64,000 nt of DNA from Scortum barcoo (lineage: Eukaryota; Chordata; Actinopteri; Centrarchiformes; Terapontidae): positions 2,990,449-3,054,448 of the forward strand of contig CM041534.1 in NCBI GenBank assembly GCA_023238725.1, read 5' to 3'. Below, piece by piece: positions 11,916 to 26,500 of this stretch. Position 1 is the first letter of the stretch. Each line of letters begins with the position of its first letter. Both the position numbers and the translations under genes were made by a program. The notes below the pieces were generated by a model. It did no database searches. It was not told the origin of the DNA and worked only from the letters and a program-made list of their open reading frames with translations.

Positions 11916-13852
11916 AGTGCAATGGCGATTGAGACTCCAGAATGTTGTACATACAGGGAAATGAATTTTGTGTTTCAAAATGTTAAATATAAAGAATGTT
12001 TCACTGTCTGCTGTAGATAATTCACACATTAAATTGTGTTCTAGTTCTGCCATTTTTTGCCTCCTGCACAAGCTGAATTATTGGTAAAGTTCGATACTCA
12101 CAACTGAGTAAAAACAAAAAGAGGAATTAGTAGACTAATCACCAAAGATGGGACAGCTTCCATATGTGCAACACTGTTATGTTATTAGTTCTTACCATAG
12201 ACTGTATGTATACAGTCAGTGGATCTTACAACTATGTTCTTTCATTTGGTGGGAAGTGAATTTTCACAAAATGTGATTTGAACCCAAAGTTCAACTTGTG
12301 GATGTATTTATTCTCTGTATTCTATGCAAAGTCATGAATGTTGTAACGCTGTCAATTGTCTGTACATGATTTTCTAAACTTCAAAATTAAATGTTAAAAT
12401 GATCTTATTTCTGTTACGTTTCCTTTCATGACCAACACGTTTAGTTGTGACAGCCTCTCATATAACACTAACACAACAATTTACTTTACAAATATGTGTG
12501 CCTGACTGTGTGCATGCATGTCCATGTGTGCATGCATGTCTGTGGGTGTGTGTGTTTGATTATAGCCTAAGGTCCGTAGCCTCTACCATTCTGAGTCTGA
12601 GATGACAGAGGTCCTTCACTCAGTTGAAAAATGTCCTTACAAGTCCATTCTTGTCATTTTTCTTGGAGAAGAAGAGTCAAGGTGCTTTTTACACTCAGCA
12701 AAATAAAAGCATGGGCTGACAGGAAAAAGGACAACACCGATAGTGTTTGTGTGTGTAGGCCTAAAAATCGATAAGCAATGCAGGGGTATGAAAAGTGCAT
12801 GTCTGGACTTTTTCAAACTACTCCTCTGCAAGAAAAGCAAGAGAGATGATCACTAGTATGGGTCAGTTGGTCTTTGTGCATCAGGAGGACTAAATTCTGA
12901 CCACAATTTTTCCTCCCGGCTCTACCAGCTCACGTTAGTCAACAACAGCTTTCCCTCCCCTGCTGAACAGCATGTCATGGAAAACAGCTTTAATATTAGA
13001 CTATAGGACGGAGCCCACCGACAGATTTATGTGGGCTCAGGAAGGAAGACTGTGCCCCGTCATCAGAGCGGTGAAATCCCCTGTCGGGCTGCACTGGCCC
13101 GCAGGTGGAATTGGGTGTGTGAGAGTTTTTTGAACATCCTGGAGGTCTCCCAACAAGGGCCTTGAGACGCTGCTGAAAAGAGTTGGCCCAGGGAGAACTA
13201 CTGCAGGCTCGCTGGAGAAATGAATGGCGTGGTACAACAACAATTAGCAGGCAGGAAGGAATACAGACAAAGAGATGAATGGGGAGGAGGAGGGAAGAAA
13301 GAGGAAGAGGGGGGTATAGGTGGTGAGAAAAAAAGAGGAGAGTAACTACACTTTGAGCCCGTCGCTCTGCTCCTTCTCAGACGTGAATCACTGGAAAACC
13401 TTGACTCACCAGTGAGAGACGAGTGTGGCTGACAGCACTGACGGCATGTCTCTTCCTCCTCCCGTTTTGGCACAAAAACAGATCTCTTTTCACTACAGTG
13501 CCAGTTTATCTACTCACCTGGGTCCTTAAGAGACTCCACAGTGAAAGCAGGGCTGCAGTTCTATTGAGACTACATTTCATTCAGACTGGTTTATTGTGCA
13601 GAGACAATATCACACCCTCCATCAGGTAAATAAGAGTGCAGACTGGCTCTTTGTCTTCTTACATAAAAAAGTTGCCAACAGAATGGGAGGATTAAACACA
13701 TTTTGTATTATTTCCTAAATTGATGAAGATGGGAGAAATCACATTTAATTAGGACTGATTATCAAATAATGCGTTTCAGTCTAGGTTTAGATTTGTGTTA
13801 AAAAGTGACACTATTACACATTTTGAGTGAATGTCGCCCAACAAATGTCTAT
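11916..13852. other. 3' flank of bhlha9, no gene seen
   Basis: No coding exon was recognised. It contains an imperfect TG/GCATG-rich stretch at about 12494-12557 and a purine-rich GGAGGAGGGAAGAAAGAGG segment near 13285. A short palindrome (GACTGTATGTATACAGTC, near 12198) resembles a fragment of a common fish repeat but is too short to classify. Confidence 0.5.
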
Positions 13853-13869
13853 TTAAGCTTTTACACTTT
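13853..13869. repeat. Left target-site duplication of SINE
   Basis: TTAAGCTTTTACACTTT here matches TTAAACTTTTACACTTT at 14058-14074 with one mismatch in 17. The pair brackets the tRNA-derived element between them, as expected for LINE-mediated retroposition. Confidence 0.8.
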
Positions 13870-14057
13870 TTTGGGAGGGGTTTTACCCTTTATTATTCAT
13901 AGGACAGCTGAAGAGTGACAGGAAAGGTGGGAGAGAGAGAGGGTGGGACAACACGCAGCAAATAGGCCCCAGGTGGGAATCAAATCCCGGGCCACTGCAG
14001 CAAGATTCATGGCCTCATACATGGGCGTACGCTCTACCGACTGAGCCACCTGTGCAC
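13870..14057 (-). mobile_element. tRNA-derived SINE
   Basis: Read on the minus strand, the head contains a tRNA-like A box (GGTGGCTCAGTCGGTAGAGC) and, about 50 nt on, a B box (GGGATTTGATTCCC, close to the GGTTCGAATCC consensus), the internal RNA polymerase III promoter of a tRNA. The body then runs through a purine-rich segment with GAGAGAGAG-type complement to a tail near 13870. Seventeen-bp direct repeats flank it exactly. The tRNA-like part lacks a credible full cloverleaf and is joined to unrelated sequence, so this is a retroposed SINE and not a functional tRNA gene. The family name is not assigned. Confidence 0.83.
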
Positions 14058-14074
14058 CTTAAACTTTTACACTT
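14058..14074. repeat. Right target-site duplication of SINE
   Basis: TTAAACTTTTACACTTT is the second copy of the 17-bp duplication; one base differs from the left copy, indicating a fairly young or well-preserved insertion. Confidence 0.8.
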
Positions 14075-14091
14075 TGACTTGAAGCAGAAAG

Positions 14092-14277
14092 GATTAATTG
14101 ATAGACTGAAATTTTTCTGTTTTCAGAGATGTTAAAATGTGAGGATTTGCTGCTTTTCATTTCCTAATATGATAGTAAACTGAATATCTTTCAGATTGAG
14201 GACTGTTGGACATTTTGTTGACAAAATAACTGATAATTATTAGTTAACTGATGACAGTCATCTATAGTTGCAGCCCT
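14092..14277 (-). mobile_element. Teleost GGGCTGCAACTA-family MITE, copy 1
   Basis: The right end reads ATAGTTGCAGCCCT, the reverse complement of the AGGGCTGCAACTA start found at 31420. The interior holds words shared with this teleost family (ATGATAGTAAACTGAATATC, GGACTGTTGGACATTTTGTT), recognised from memory. There is no coding capacity. Boundaries on the left are approximate. It sits directly next to the SINE. Confidence 0.65.
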
Positions 14278-14680
14278 TCTGTGAAATGTATTAAACAATA
14301 CATTTGTGGGCTATTCAGCAAAATCATTTCAAAATTCAAAATAATTTTTGGCAAAGTATTGAGAGAAAAATCCCACAACTGTCGGGTGTCTGTGCAGTAA
14401 AATGTTTTAATGGGTCAACTTTCATGCTGAATTGTGACTCACCTGAGGATTTACCTCACTTCTCCAACATGTGAGCCTGTCAGGAATGCATCTTTTTTTT
14501 CAGAGCGTTCCACCTCTTTGACACCCTCCGCTGCCAAGCTGATGGAAAAGAAAACAAGCAAACATGAGAGAAATTATGCCAAGACACGAGGGTGTGTTTG
14601 CGTGATATATGGGGATGAGTCAGCCTTTGGAGGGAAGATGCATGCTCTACATACTGTGCCCACCCCCTGCTCCCCAAGTA

Positions 14681-14683
<3 letters not shown>

Positions 14684-14725
<42 letters not shown>
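14684..14725 (+). repeat. (CA)n microsatellite
   Basis: An uninterrupted CA dinucleotide run of about 40 bp. The open frames across it on both strands are products of the repeat and not genes. Confidence 0.97.
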
Positions 14726-14727
<2 letters not shown>

Positions 14728-17511
14728 GCAGGCACGCACAAACACACACTATGCTACTATGACATCACTGGTGAAGGTGAAGGAAGTGAAGGTGCCAGAG
14801 GACATGACGTGAAAGCTTTAGTCTGTTCCCATGACATGTACAAGCAAACACATTATGCCTGAATTATTACTTACGGGTTGGAGACACGTGGCGGCAGGAT
14901 GTTAAGTTCAGCTATATTTATCTGTTGAGTTCCCCATTGAGGTTTATTCTGAAAAATGAATATAGTTCTATATAATTTAAACTGACCTCGCGATGTAGCA
15001 AATCAATGCAAAAATCACACATCATTTTAATGAAACTTATGTCCAAGGCACTGAACTGTGGTCCACTGTTATTCATATCCTGAGACTAATCTCTTCCTGT
15101 GTTTGATACAAACATTTTAATGACTCATTTACTTAGTTTTTAATTACAGTTTACTCAGAAATAATCTTTCATACAACAGAAAGTTCTAAGACACCATGTA
15201 CATTTGTTTTACCTGCTAGCCTAATGGCACAAAGCATTCAACATCCCTGGTTACACTGTGGCTGGGGACCTCTGTTACATGCTATACATCTCTCTCTCTC
15301 TGTCCCCACACCTGTCTACCTCTAAGCCTGTCAACTGGAAAATCATATCATATAATATAATCAGATAGAGATTTGCAGAGGAATATTACACTTTTAATCA
15401 GACAATTTCATCATGTGTTATCCCACCAAATTACACCCACACTGTCTGGATAACCAACTACCAGGCTAAACATTTAGGTTTATTTTTTAATCACAGCTCA
15501 GGGTTCACACACTGTAGTATCTTGGTGTCTTAGATTTTTTGACAAGCTGTTTAAAACCACCTTCTCAATACTTTCTTGTAGGCTTTCTCTTTTATGCTGG
15601 ATTCACCTTGTATTCCATTATTTTCCTCCTTGTTAAATGTACAAAACTCTTGCCATACTCAGTGTTATCTCTACCCTTTGCTTTTGACAAAAAAGACAAG
15701 ATGCAGCTTGTTTTATCGATCTGACTGACTTGACGGAACAATCAGCAGTTTCACCACTGAACACTAGATGGAGGCAAGACAATGGAGCTCTGCTGTATGT
15801 TGAGCCGGTGAAGAAATCAGGGGCCCAAATCATTTTAAAAAAGGCCCGATTTATATCATATTCCATTATAAAAATTTTGTTTTGCAGGTGAGTTCATTGT
15901 CTTATAACATACAGGATCTGTTTCATGTAGGGGTGCAGTGAAATATGTCTCCTGCAGAGATTTAATGGCTGTTTTTCAAGAGTTTATTTGATACAATACC
16001 ATGCCTGTGCAGGTGAAAACAGTGCAGCCTATTGAAAGTTTTGGTTTAGTTTTCCAGATTTTAGGGTTTTGTTATTGTATAAATCAGTAACACATTTTCT
16101 CTGGATAATTCTCTTTCTGACTCACAGTGAAGACTCTGGTTTGGATTTCTTCCTGGGGGTAGACTACAAAAACAGATGAGGAAAAATGAGAAATACTGGA
16201 TCTGATCCAGGCTCGAATTTCTTATGTTCTCTCAATTCTCCATCTACTGTCAGGGTCAGGTTATGCTCAAACACAATTACTTGTACGACAGTATTTTCTC
16301 AAAGGCGGAGGCAGTCGAAGAGAAGGGGGAAGGCACAATAACATGTTTTAGGGCAGCCTCTCCTGTCGAGCTGCAGTTCATCTGAAGGAAGAACAAGCCC
16401 GGTATGATCACAGCTGCTTCTGTTTGTGTGGAGCTGGCAAACACAGTTTTCTCTGCCTTTTTGTGTGGGTCTCTTTCCAAAATCTAAAGACGTGTCAGTC
16501 AGTTAGGTTGGAGGATCTGATTTGCCTGTAGGTGTGTGCGCGAGTGTCTTTTCTGTAACCACATTTACTCGCCCGGAGAACGTATCGCACATTACACCAT
16601 CATCCACACAGAAACCGTGTTCTCCAGTTATAAGACATGTGTTTAAGACGTCTATTTAACTACAACTTCAGAGAGGCTGCTCTTAAATAGAGGAAGAGAA
16701 TAGGACTACCACTTATTTCTACCCTTCTGTTGAAGGTGATGTGGCAGTGAAAAAGAAAGAGGGGGAGCTGCATTTTTGTGTTACCGTTGCTGGTGAAATG
16801 AAGGTTATTTGGCTCATTAATGGCAGCTCAAAGGGTTTTAAGGTTCATGTGAACATACTGAACGATTACAATGACTTTGAGGTGTTGTGTTTTGTGTTAA
16901 TCATCTCTAACATCATCTGTCCAGTGTGCATGCTAACGCTACAGCAAAGACTGCATTAGGCATCACTGACAGATGAAAGGTAATATTGCTATCTTGTTTT
17001 CAGCATCTTGACAAAGTGAAAATGAAGGAATAAATAACCTTTGTGACCTGTTACGCCTCAAACACAATTACAGGAAATGTGCAGTTGAGCTTCAGCAGAC
17101 TGTGGCAGGAGAGCACAAAGGTGACACATCTCCCAATCCACCGTGGATAACTTGCTTGGCTGACACTGAGGTTCCGGACACACAGGGATAAGCTGAGAGT
17201 GGAGGCTGGCAGGTCTGGCTCCGGGATCAGAAAGGCTGTATTAAGGTGAGGAGGCCTTTGGTTTGTGAATTTGAAATGGTGAAGCCAGTCCCTAATGTAG
17301 TGCCTAGCTTTGATTTTGTCTCAGTCCCATAACCTGCATCTTTGCCTTTTCATTAAATTCAAGCTCCCCTCATTTGCCAGTACAAGTTGTGTATCTGCTT
17401 TGAGATGGAAAAAAGCCTTTCAGCCTTCTGTTGATATGCAGCAGGAAATAACCAGGGGCTGCAAAATTTGATGACATTTACTATTCTGGCTACTGTTTGT
17501 CTAGAATCACA

Positions 17512-17514
<3 letters not shown>
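14726..17514. other. Non-coding stretch
   Basis: No exon, RNA gene or clear transposable element was recognised. Frames of up to about 77 codons are present without domain signatures. Confidence 0.5.

Positions 17515-17553
<39 letters not shown>
17515..17553 (+). repeat. (CA)n microsatellite
   Basis: A CA run of about 39 bp, preceded by CACACAAACAC. Confidence 0.97.
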
Positions 17554-17557
<4 letters not shown>

Positions 17558-20500
17558 AGCACTTTGTGTCATGTTCGGTCTATTTATTCAGTGCTGGCTA
17601 TGTATTTTTATACACTATGTAAACAACTTTCCGTATTGTCATTCACTCCCCCCTTCTTTCTATTTGCTGCCTTCAGCTTGTCCATTGATTCCTCTTCAAA
17701 CTCAGCTCTGAGGACAGTCTGTTCCAATTAAGCCTGCATCATAAATGCAAGAGGGGAATCTGACAAAGACACAGTCTGAAAAACATCTGGGGCGTCTTTC
17801 AAAATGACTGTGTCCACACTGGAGCTCCTTACATCTCCGTGCTGAGTTCTTGCTGCAAAAGATGTAACTGCCTGCGCTGTGTAAGAATTGTTTTTCACAA
17901 CTGTCAGAAATAATGGGCAATTGAATCGGCTAGAGGGTAAAAATGTAGTAATCCAACACAATAGACGACGGTCCTGAGACCCCAACACACTGCAGCTTTA
18001 GAAGGCATGCAAACGAAGAAAAAAATCTTCAGCACTTTGACAACATACGAAAACAGAAATAAAACACAGGCAACAACAGCAAAAAAAAAAAAAAAAAAGT
18101 GCAAAAAAAAAAGTGCAGATAACACAAACAACCACATCTCCAAATACAGAAATAATACAGACCACATGAGTCAGTTTTTAGTATCCACCAGATATTTTCT
18201 TCTTTGTAAGTTAGATCCCCTATGTTCTGTGCCATCTCTCAGTATTTGCTATTGTCTTCTGTATTTCTTTGCAGCCTGTCTCTGTATCTAGTTGTGTTGT
18301 CCATGCTTCCATACATGGTTATGTTTTATATGTGTCGTCCAATACGTGAAGATGCTTTCTTGTGTTTTTGTTCAGCTGCAGTGCACGGAGCACTTCGGGC
18401 GATCAGTATCTGCATTATGCAGACTCACTGTATGTCTCTTGGAGCTCCACAAAGACCAGATAGACAACCTGTGGGGGACTGTGACTGGAAACCACCCACT
18501 GCCTCTGCTGTGTACATGCTGTGCATGTATAGTAAAGCGTGTATAAAAGCAAGGTGAGTAAAAAGATAATCCCCCTTGCCTGACCTGATACATGAGGCTC
18601 CAGTGTCGGTATCATGCTGTGGTTTGTCTATATTGGCCTGCGCTCTGTTCATTAGTCTTTGATTTGTCCGTATCCCTATTGGCTTGAGCGCTGTTCACTT
18701 GGCTTCAATTAGATTTAGCAAACAGAGGCTGCTGTGCTGCTGACTGGACTTCAAAGCCTGTGGTGTTTTTGTTTTGATACTACAGGGAATATGCGTTGTT
18801 TTAATAAAGTATGAGTATTAAATTATCATTATTATGTTGCTGGGGCTTAAATTGAATGTATAAAAAACTATGTTATCATTATCATTAGTGGTTATAATAT
18901 GTTGTTTTATATGAGTATGATAGTGAATTAGACTGCAAAAACTACCATGGCAAGAACACAGTTGCGGTGGACAAAGTGGACATATTACAGAAGAAAAGCA
19001 TTTTGTTCTGCCTCACCTCAAGAATGTCAAGATGGATGTTTTATCTCCAGGACATCATCAGTCAAGATGCCAGGCAGAATAGACGTGTGATATCAACGAC
19101 GCAGCCTTTTCTTGTGGATATCTTGAGGAAATATTTGATCTGTCCTTTGATACCTGTTTCAAGAACAGAGCCTTTGATGAGAGGAGTCAATCCATTCAGC
19201 TGTGAGTGTGTTCAGTTAATTGAACAAAATTCCCTTGTGACGACTCCTCTTCCTTCTGTTTTTTTATGTATAAATATGAACAGCAGGTTACAGACTAAAC
19301 AAGGCACTTCATGATATAGCAAAGTGAGGAGAACTCCAATTTCACAAGCTGACCTCACACGCTGACAGCTTGTACGTGTCTACTGTGTGCCCCTTTCCCA
19401 CAATCCGCAGCCTATTAACTCAAAGGTCAATAAATACAAGCCCACACTGAATGGATTTTGAAATGCTGTCAGCTGTTGGCATTTTCTATGAAGTTCTTTC
19501 ATTTTACTCAATTAAAAAAAATAAAATAATTTGACAGATGTCTGAGTGTGTAATGTTTGGGTTTGTTTTTATTATTTCACCTGACTGGATTTATAGGAGA
19601 TTAAGTAAAAATAGTTTAGCAGCAAAGTTACTTTTACCTATCCAATTTAAAGTTTGGCTGATCTACTGCAAAAGGTAAGACATTTTTCCAATATTTCTGT
19701 TTCAGGGTAAATTCATTGGCATGCTATGTAGCCCTGTATATAGCCTTAACAACTTAAGGAGGGCACAGAGGCTAGATCACTTAAAGTTGGTAATTTAGTT
19801 AATAGAGTGGGTCTAAATAATTGTGAAAAGTAAATTGGTCTCTTAAAAGGTTATCTGTACCCTGACACAGGGCCACCTTTCAGGAATATAAAACGACACC
19901 TTGTTAAGTGATTGGACAGGCTCATTTCAGCAGCTATTTTCACTGCTGCACCCTTAATTATTTAATTTTCTCCTCTTCTTGGTATCCACCGCTAATGGAT
20001 TGATTTTTTCCAGGGAAATTGGTTTATAAAACCTCCATGAGAGTAGAGCAAGGCAGCAGGGAAGCGTCAGAAGAGACGAGAGTGAGCTGAGAAGGAGTGG
20101 AGGATTTGAAGAAAAGTGCCAGTGATGACGTGCAGGAAGACGCTGAGGACGATGTTGTAAATAAGCTGGAGTTTGTGTTTGTGCTTTAACAATCTCTCCA
20201 AGCAATTACAGCGTCTTGTATTCCATAATCAAGCTCCGGCCATTAGTTTAAAACCATTTCATCACAGCCACGAAAAGGAAAATGACTATTGCTGATTGAA
20301 CCTCTTCATCCTGAGGTCAAATGAAAGTTGGACCCAAGCTGATGTCTGCCAGGGCAGCACAGATTTTCATTCACGTTTGTACAATCTCTTTCAAATTGGT
20401 GTCCTCTGGGAGAGATCGCAAAGGACTCAGCTGTAATGAGAATACCAAAGAAGTTGTGTCATTAGTCATAGATAAAGATACATTATATGCCACACTTACT

Positions 20501-23500
20501 TGGCCTCTAGGGCTCTACTGTATTTTTCTTTGACTGAGGTTTTCTTTTTTCCCTCTATGCCGCTGAGACTCACAATTTAATCAATTCCCTTTTCTGAGCC
20601 TGAGAAATAGAAAGAAAAGGCAATTACTGAAGGAGAAAATATGATAAGGGTAAGAATTGAACCCCAACTGTCAAAAGAAGATGGATTAGTTTTGGTCGGT
20701 TCGGTAAGTCAAACAGGCTTTATATTTACTGTGTGGTTAAGGAAAATGAAACACAAACATAACGTCGAGGTTTGGCTTACATGCATAGAGCTGTACTCTA
20801 CAGGGAATTAATCCAAGATTGTGCAAGACAATCAGTGAACTCAATAATCTAATGTAAATTTACAGACAATATTAAAGCAAATAATAAGTCACTTTGATAA
20901 CAAAGAAAAACCGCCAGGGCAGCACCTACTGTGGGCTCTCATCATGTTCATGAGATATGTTTATGTGTAATTATTAGCAACAGTAGGCCTAAGGAACATA
21001 TCTGATCATCCTGTTATTTTCATAAAAGAAAGACATGTTTAGAGTTAGTCATTAACTAACTAGCCAATCTATTTCCTAAGCTTAGCTACAAGCTAACTAT
21101 ATCTGTGTGAGACACACTGTTAACTAACACTTGGTGACAAGTGCTAGCTTTAATAATATCATAATAATAATAAATTACCTTCCAAATATACCTTCTTTAT
21201 CACAACAGTGTATCACGTTTGTTCTAATTAAAAAAAGGGTAATGTTAGCTATTGAGTTATCATCCATTTTGATGAGGTTGATGGCGAGGAGATCACATTT
21301 TGACTTGTGCTTCCTCTGGTTGCACTGTTCTTATGGAGAATGACAGCAGGCATAAAAGATACTTTTGAATTATTAATTTATAGGAAAAGCTAAATTCATC
21401 ACTTATTAGGATATGTTCCCCTAATAATCAAATAGCCAATTTTATTCCCAATGAAATTTACAAAAGTTGATCAAATGACCACAACACATCAAAAGGCCTA
21501 AAACAGCCTGTGTTTGTTGATTGAACAACAGAAATGAATCAACCGTACTTTGTACCAAACTTTGAGAAACCAACAGGTTGTTTGTCCTCTACAGCCTTCT
21601 ACTGTTTCAGTAATTATATTAACCATTTTACAAGGTTTGACTTCATTCCTTCAACTGGACAAAGATGTTAAAATCCTACAGGCAATAATATAGTTCTTAT
21701 TTAGGTCTGTACATGAGTGTAAATATTTAAATACAAAACAGGATTATTACAGGACATTACTAAAAGACACATGGTCACATATTTTATGTGAAACTATTCA
21801 TTTGAGACATTCACTCAAACGCTGTTTTCTACACTACAGTATCCACCTGTTTAGATACAGAGAACAAAAACCTGAACATGCATCAGAGAAAATAAATTGG
21901 CATCTTTCTTTAATTAACTTCTTGTCATGCTGTTCATCTTTACTGTATCACAGCCTCATCACGCTTCACAGGGCTAGTCTTTCTACAGAGTCTATATTTA
22001 TGCTGTGACATTTCCCTTCTATAGGAGAAACATTTTAACTGTATGAAATATTGTCAATGACACAATAATGCTTTGATGACAGCTTTCAACATTTAACATT
22101 CTTGGATAAAAAAACAACTCCACTTTTATGTAAAATCCTTCAGAAGATCAAATACGATTGTCATTCTCATGCAAGCAGAAATGGCCAGTCTGGATATGAG
22201 AAAACTAAATAATCTGTGGACATTCAAAACCCAATCATAAAACAGAGCAAGTCTACCCTGTGACTGCCCACTCTAATAAAGCTCATTCTGACATTTTTTC
22301 CTCGCACAGGCTTAAAGGAAAACACTGACCCTCCTCTCAAAGTGTGGGAGTCCTTTTGGATCTCTACTGGGAGGTGAGTTTTAATACATAACATCATGAA
22401 GTATTTTTTGGACTGTGCAATCCTCCTTTTGATTGATTTCTGTATTCAGATAATCTATACTCAGTAGGGAAATATTTGACAAACTCTTCTTCCACAGCAT
22501 CCAAGTAATGATTTGCAAGTTGATGCTGTAGTTGTGAAAAGTTTCTTTTCGTATGCAGTCTGCTTCATTTGAATTCCTATGTGTGGGCTGGCTAATTGAC
22601 TTCAGATTCTACTGCATGCAAAAGGAGCCAGTGTGCAGTATGTGCTTCTTCTTGTGCATTATGTTAACTGAGCTACATCATGACCTCATGTTCTTTATAT
22701 TTCAATGCTGAATTATTATTCATCATGATCTTTTTTTCGTTTCTTCTCAGATTTAAACTCTTATTCCAGCTTTTATTAGAAACTGGCTCACAGTTTCGAC
22801 ATTTCTTCTTCGTTTGTATCGGTGTGTTTGTGTTGATAGACAGTTAATCGATGGGCCCTTTTCACAGCACACGCTTTGAGACATCCAAGTAGAGAAAGCG
22901 CAGGCGTTTCTAATAACTTTAATGATGGCTCTCTTCTATTCAAGTGTCCCTGGAAGACATGACAGCGTGTTAGTGAGCAAGCATGCACAATAGCAGGACG
23001 CTGTAACTGGAGCAGCCAAATGGAATTCATTTAGTTATTTACACCTGTGTGTTTCATACTGTGACATATCAGAATATGTTCTGAATATGTTCCTATGCAG
23101 GTGTTTCTCTTGAACACTTAAAATGGAGCCGGTTGATGACCGGCTGTCTGGAGCCTGAACTACATTATATTGTTTATTTCTGTGAACTGCTTGTTCCGTG
23201 CATCACGCTGGTCTGTTTATAGACCTTTCTCACAATAGACATGTTAAATTGTCAAACACAGCTGCAAGTTAACATGATTAATAGCTGAATTCCATTCAGG
23301 TGTGCCAGTTCCAGGAGCCAGGTACTGCTGGCTTAGTGGGACTTTTGGAATATATATAATATGGAACAGAGACACTATTAATGTTATTAATTACTCCTGT
23401 GCCTTCCCTGCGATGACAGTTCAAAATGTCTGCTGTGAGAGAGGTCCTCAGAAAGAAAGAAACCAGTACAACATTGCTCTAACTCTGCTTTCAGCTGCTG

Positions 23501-26500
23501 TTTTACAGGAGGTGAGCGCTCTTCAACTCCCATAGAATTTTTCCCATTTGTTGCATTGTGCATTACAATTGTGCTACAGTTGTGCTTTCTCAATAACAAA
23601 GCAACATTGTCTCATGTCTGTGAACAGTCAGGCTTCAACAATACTTAAACGAACTATATTTAACATTTCAAATGGAAAAGATTTCCTGCTTCATCACTTT
23701 ACTTTTCGCCTCTGTTGTTCTGTAATTGCCTTTGAAAGTACATGCTGCAGAACTAATGTGCTTTGTTTGCTTGATTCTATTGAAATGTCAAATTGTTTTC
23801 TTGAGAAAGAGTAAGCTTGCTGGTCAATGATCCTGAAAGACAATTCAAATGAATTGCAGAGTGAAAGGATAGCTCCAGGCTCTCAGAAGAAGAGGATTCT
23901 GTTTCAGAGAAAATATCCTGGATGTTCCAAAAAAAACAAAACCAAGCCTCCTTCTGAAACATAATTTCTTTTAAATCTTATTGACAAGATGAACACAACA
24001 AAGACAATATTTGATTTATTGTACATGATTTTTTTCTCTTTTATTGTGGGATGCACAGCAATGAAATAGAATATCTCCTATAAACAAGTAATGTAGACTT
24101 ACATAAAACCACTCAGCACATCCATTATTCTCTGAACACGAGCGGCTCGACATAATACTTCTGCTTAGCCTTGGTTAACAATTAAACAAGGAGACACTGT
24201 AATTATAATGCTGAAACATTGCCAGAGATTTGAAGAGCATTCACCGAGAGGGCAATTAGTATCATATCACCATGCTGACTGAAATGAAGAAAATAAAGGC
24301 AAACATCACCACAGGTCAGAGGTCAATTTGTGATAGTGTACATATTGTTTTAGTTTAAACTTGATATTTTAGAATTAGAAACTGTGCGTCTTTATTATTT
24401 GCATAAGTTAACTTATCTAAGTTATTTTCTCACATGCAAAAATAAAAGTATAATAGCAAGTACAACAAAAAGTGACTTCGAGTTTGTTAGTACAACTATG
24501 TGGATGGGAGGAATTAACATAAAAAGAAACTAAGGCAACGAACTAAAAAAAAGTGCCTACTTCACCTCTGGCAAAACAGACTCCTGTTTACACGTTCAGT
24601 CTGAATAATGCTACACAAAGCACAACACACTAATGAGGGTGCTGAAACCTCTCTAGATAATAGATCGTTCATGACATTATAGTGCATAACTGGCTCATTA
24701 AGACAAGGGCAATTTACTGTGTTATCAGGAAGTGCAAGATTCATCTGTCTTAAAATAGCACATTAACTTGTGTCAGCAAAGTGACACGCTTTGATACATG
24801 TCTAAAAAGAGAGCAAGCAGAAATACTACGAGACAGGACGATGTGAAAAAGGTCAACAGACAGCTAGTTGTTTGTATTGAAAAACCTGTCAAAATATAGA
24901 AGTGCAAACAAAATATTAGATTAATTTGTGAATGACCTGATCCATAATCAGATAGGCTCCTAAATGATTTAGTGTGTAAGCTGGACAGGGGCCCTGGAAT
25001 ATGCCAGAGATTATGCAGTGCATGTTTGTGGTGTTAAAAGGGTTTTTACTGTAAGAATACACCCCTGTTATTAGACTTAACCATTACATGTTTGCAACAA
25101 AGCAGTGTCCCAACTGATTCATTTTATTTGCTCAAATACAATCTCACAGACACGTGTTGCCCTGCAGAAAGTAATACACTGACTCTGAAGAAAGAGATGC
25201 AGACATCTGAACGGTCATGAGCACAGAGAAATCTTCATCAGTGTTTGATCATTTGCCTCCTTTGGTACGCTGTGAACTAACACACAGTGTGCTGTTCGAT
25301 AGCGCAACATGAATTGTGGCTTTAAAGTCAAAGCATTAAGACATACTCTGCTCTGCAGTGGGGGGAGCAGCTTATTGCACACGCGTGGCTGTCACCACAA
25401 GTGCAGTTTGGCTTTTATTTTTCCAAACATGATTTTCACCTTGTATGTAGTTTGGTTACACTTCTAAAAGCCAAACACCACAGTGGTGTTTTATAAAGGA
25501 GGCTCAGAAAAGCAGAGCTTATTGTGAAAAGCCTGTCTTGACTTGTGAAAGGTGTAGCTTCCAGTTATGAATTAGTATTTAGCGGCATAAAAGCCAGATA
25601 CTATTCTTCAGAGTGGAAAGCAAAGACAGAGCTAAAAGGGGTAAATATATAACTTACACTCATCAGGTAAGCAGACTCCATGGACATATATCAACTTATA
25701 AGATGATAATATATCATTGTTGTGTACATGCTCATGTTCATGTCTAACAGTGTGATTGTAACACTGGTTAAGCCTAAGGTAGTCTACAAGTATGCATTTC
25801 CATGGTAACTACGTTGGATCACACTTATTCAAACCTGCTAAACTGAAGAGAATATACCGGAAAAATGTTTTTATTGAGATAAACCTTAACTGGTAAACAT
25901 AATTTATGAAACACCACTCAGCTTATGTGAGGGAACAGATCTTTATGAGCATCAGTGGAGACTCTTTATGGCACTAGGCACTCCAAGCACGATGAATGGC
26001 TGGTTACAAAATGTCATTATCTGTCCATTTATCCCATAAACACAAGACTTTTTAGTAATTTCCTGTTTGTCCAGATTATATTCTTACTCTTATAGACTGC
26101 ACTGCAGCACTCCGAGAGGACTGAGACTCATATTTTCAGGCATCTCTATTTGATGAAGTGCTTCAAATAAACAACTCCACAAGCACTTCATTTGAGGAAA
26201 GCTAACAACTGCTTGCAGATAAAAACCTATCAAAGTTTTTCATTCATAATGTAGACCTTGAGGTGAACCAGAAATAATGCGTTTTGATTTAGCAATTAAG
26301 TTTTTTTCCTTCTTCCCCTTAGACTACAATTAACAATAATAATTAATTAATAATTAGTCATGACTTCCCAATGAGAGTTTTTCTTCTAGCTAGAGAAGAG
26401 ATTAAATTTTCATTTTAAAAAGGGAAACAGCTTCAAAAGTTTGAGAGCCGCTGTTCTAACTGAAGCTCCCCTAAGTCCTGCAAATGTGCTGGCTGCAGAC

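Noticed and set aside
13980..14057. Functional tRNA gene on minus strand
   Set aside because: A and B boxes are present but the sequence is fused to a SINE body, with flanking 17-bp duplications and no convincing complete cloverleaf.
14434..14862. 142-codon frame containing a Thr-His repeat
   Set aside because: It is generated by the CA microsatellite.
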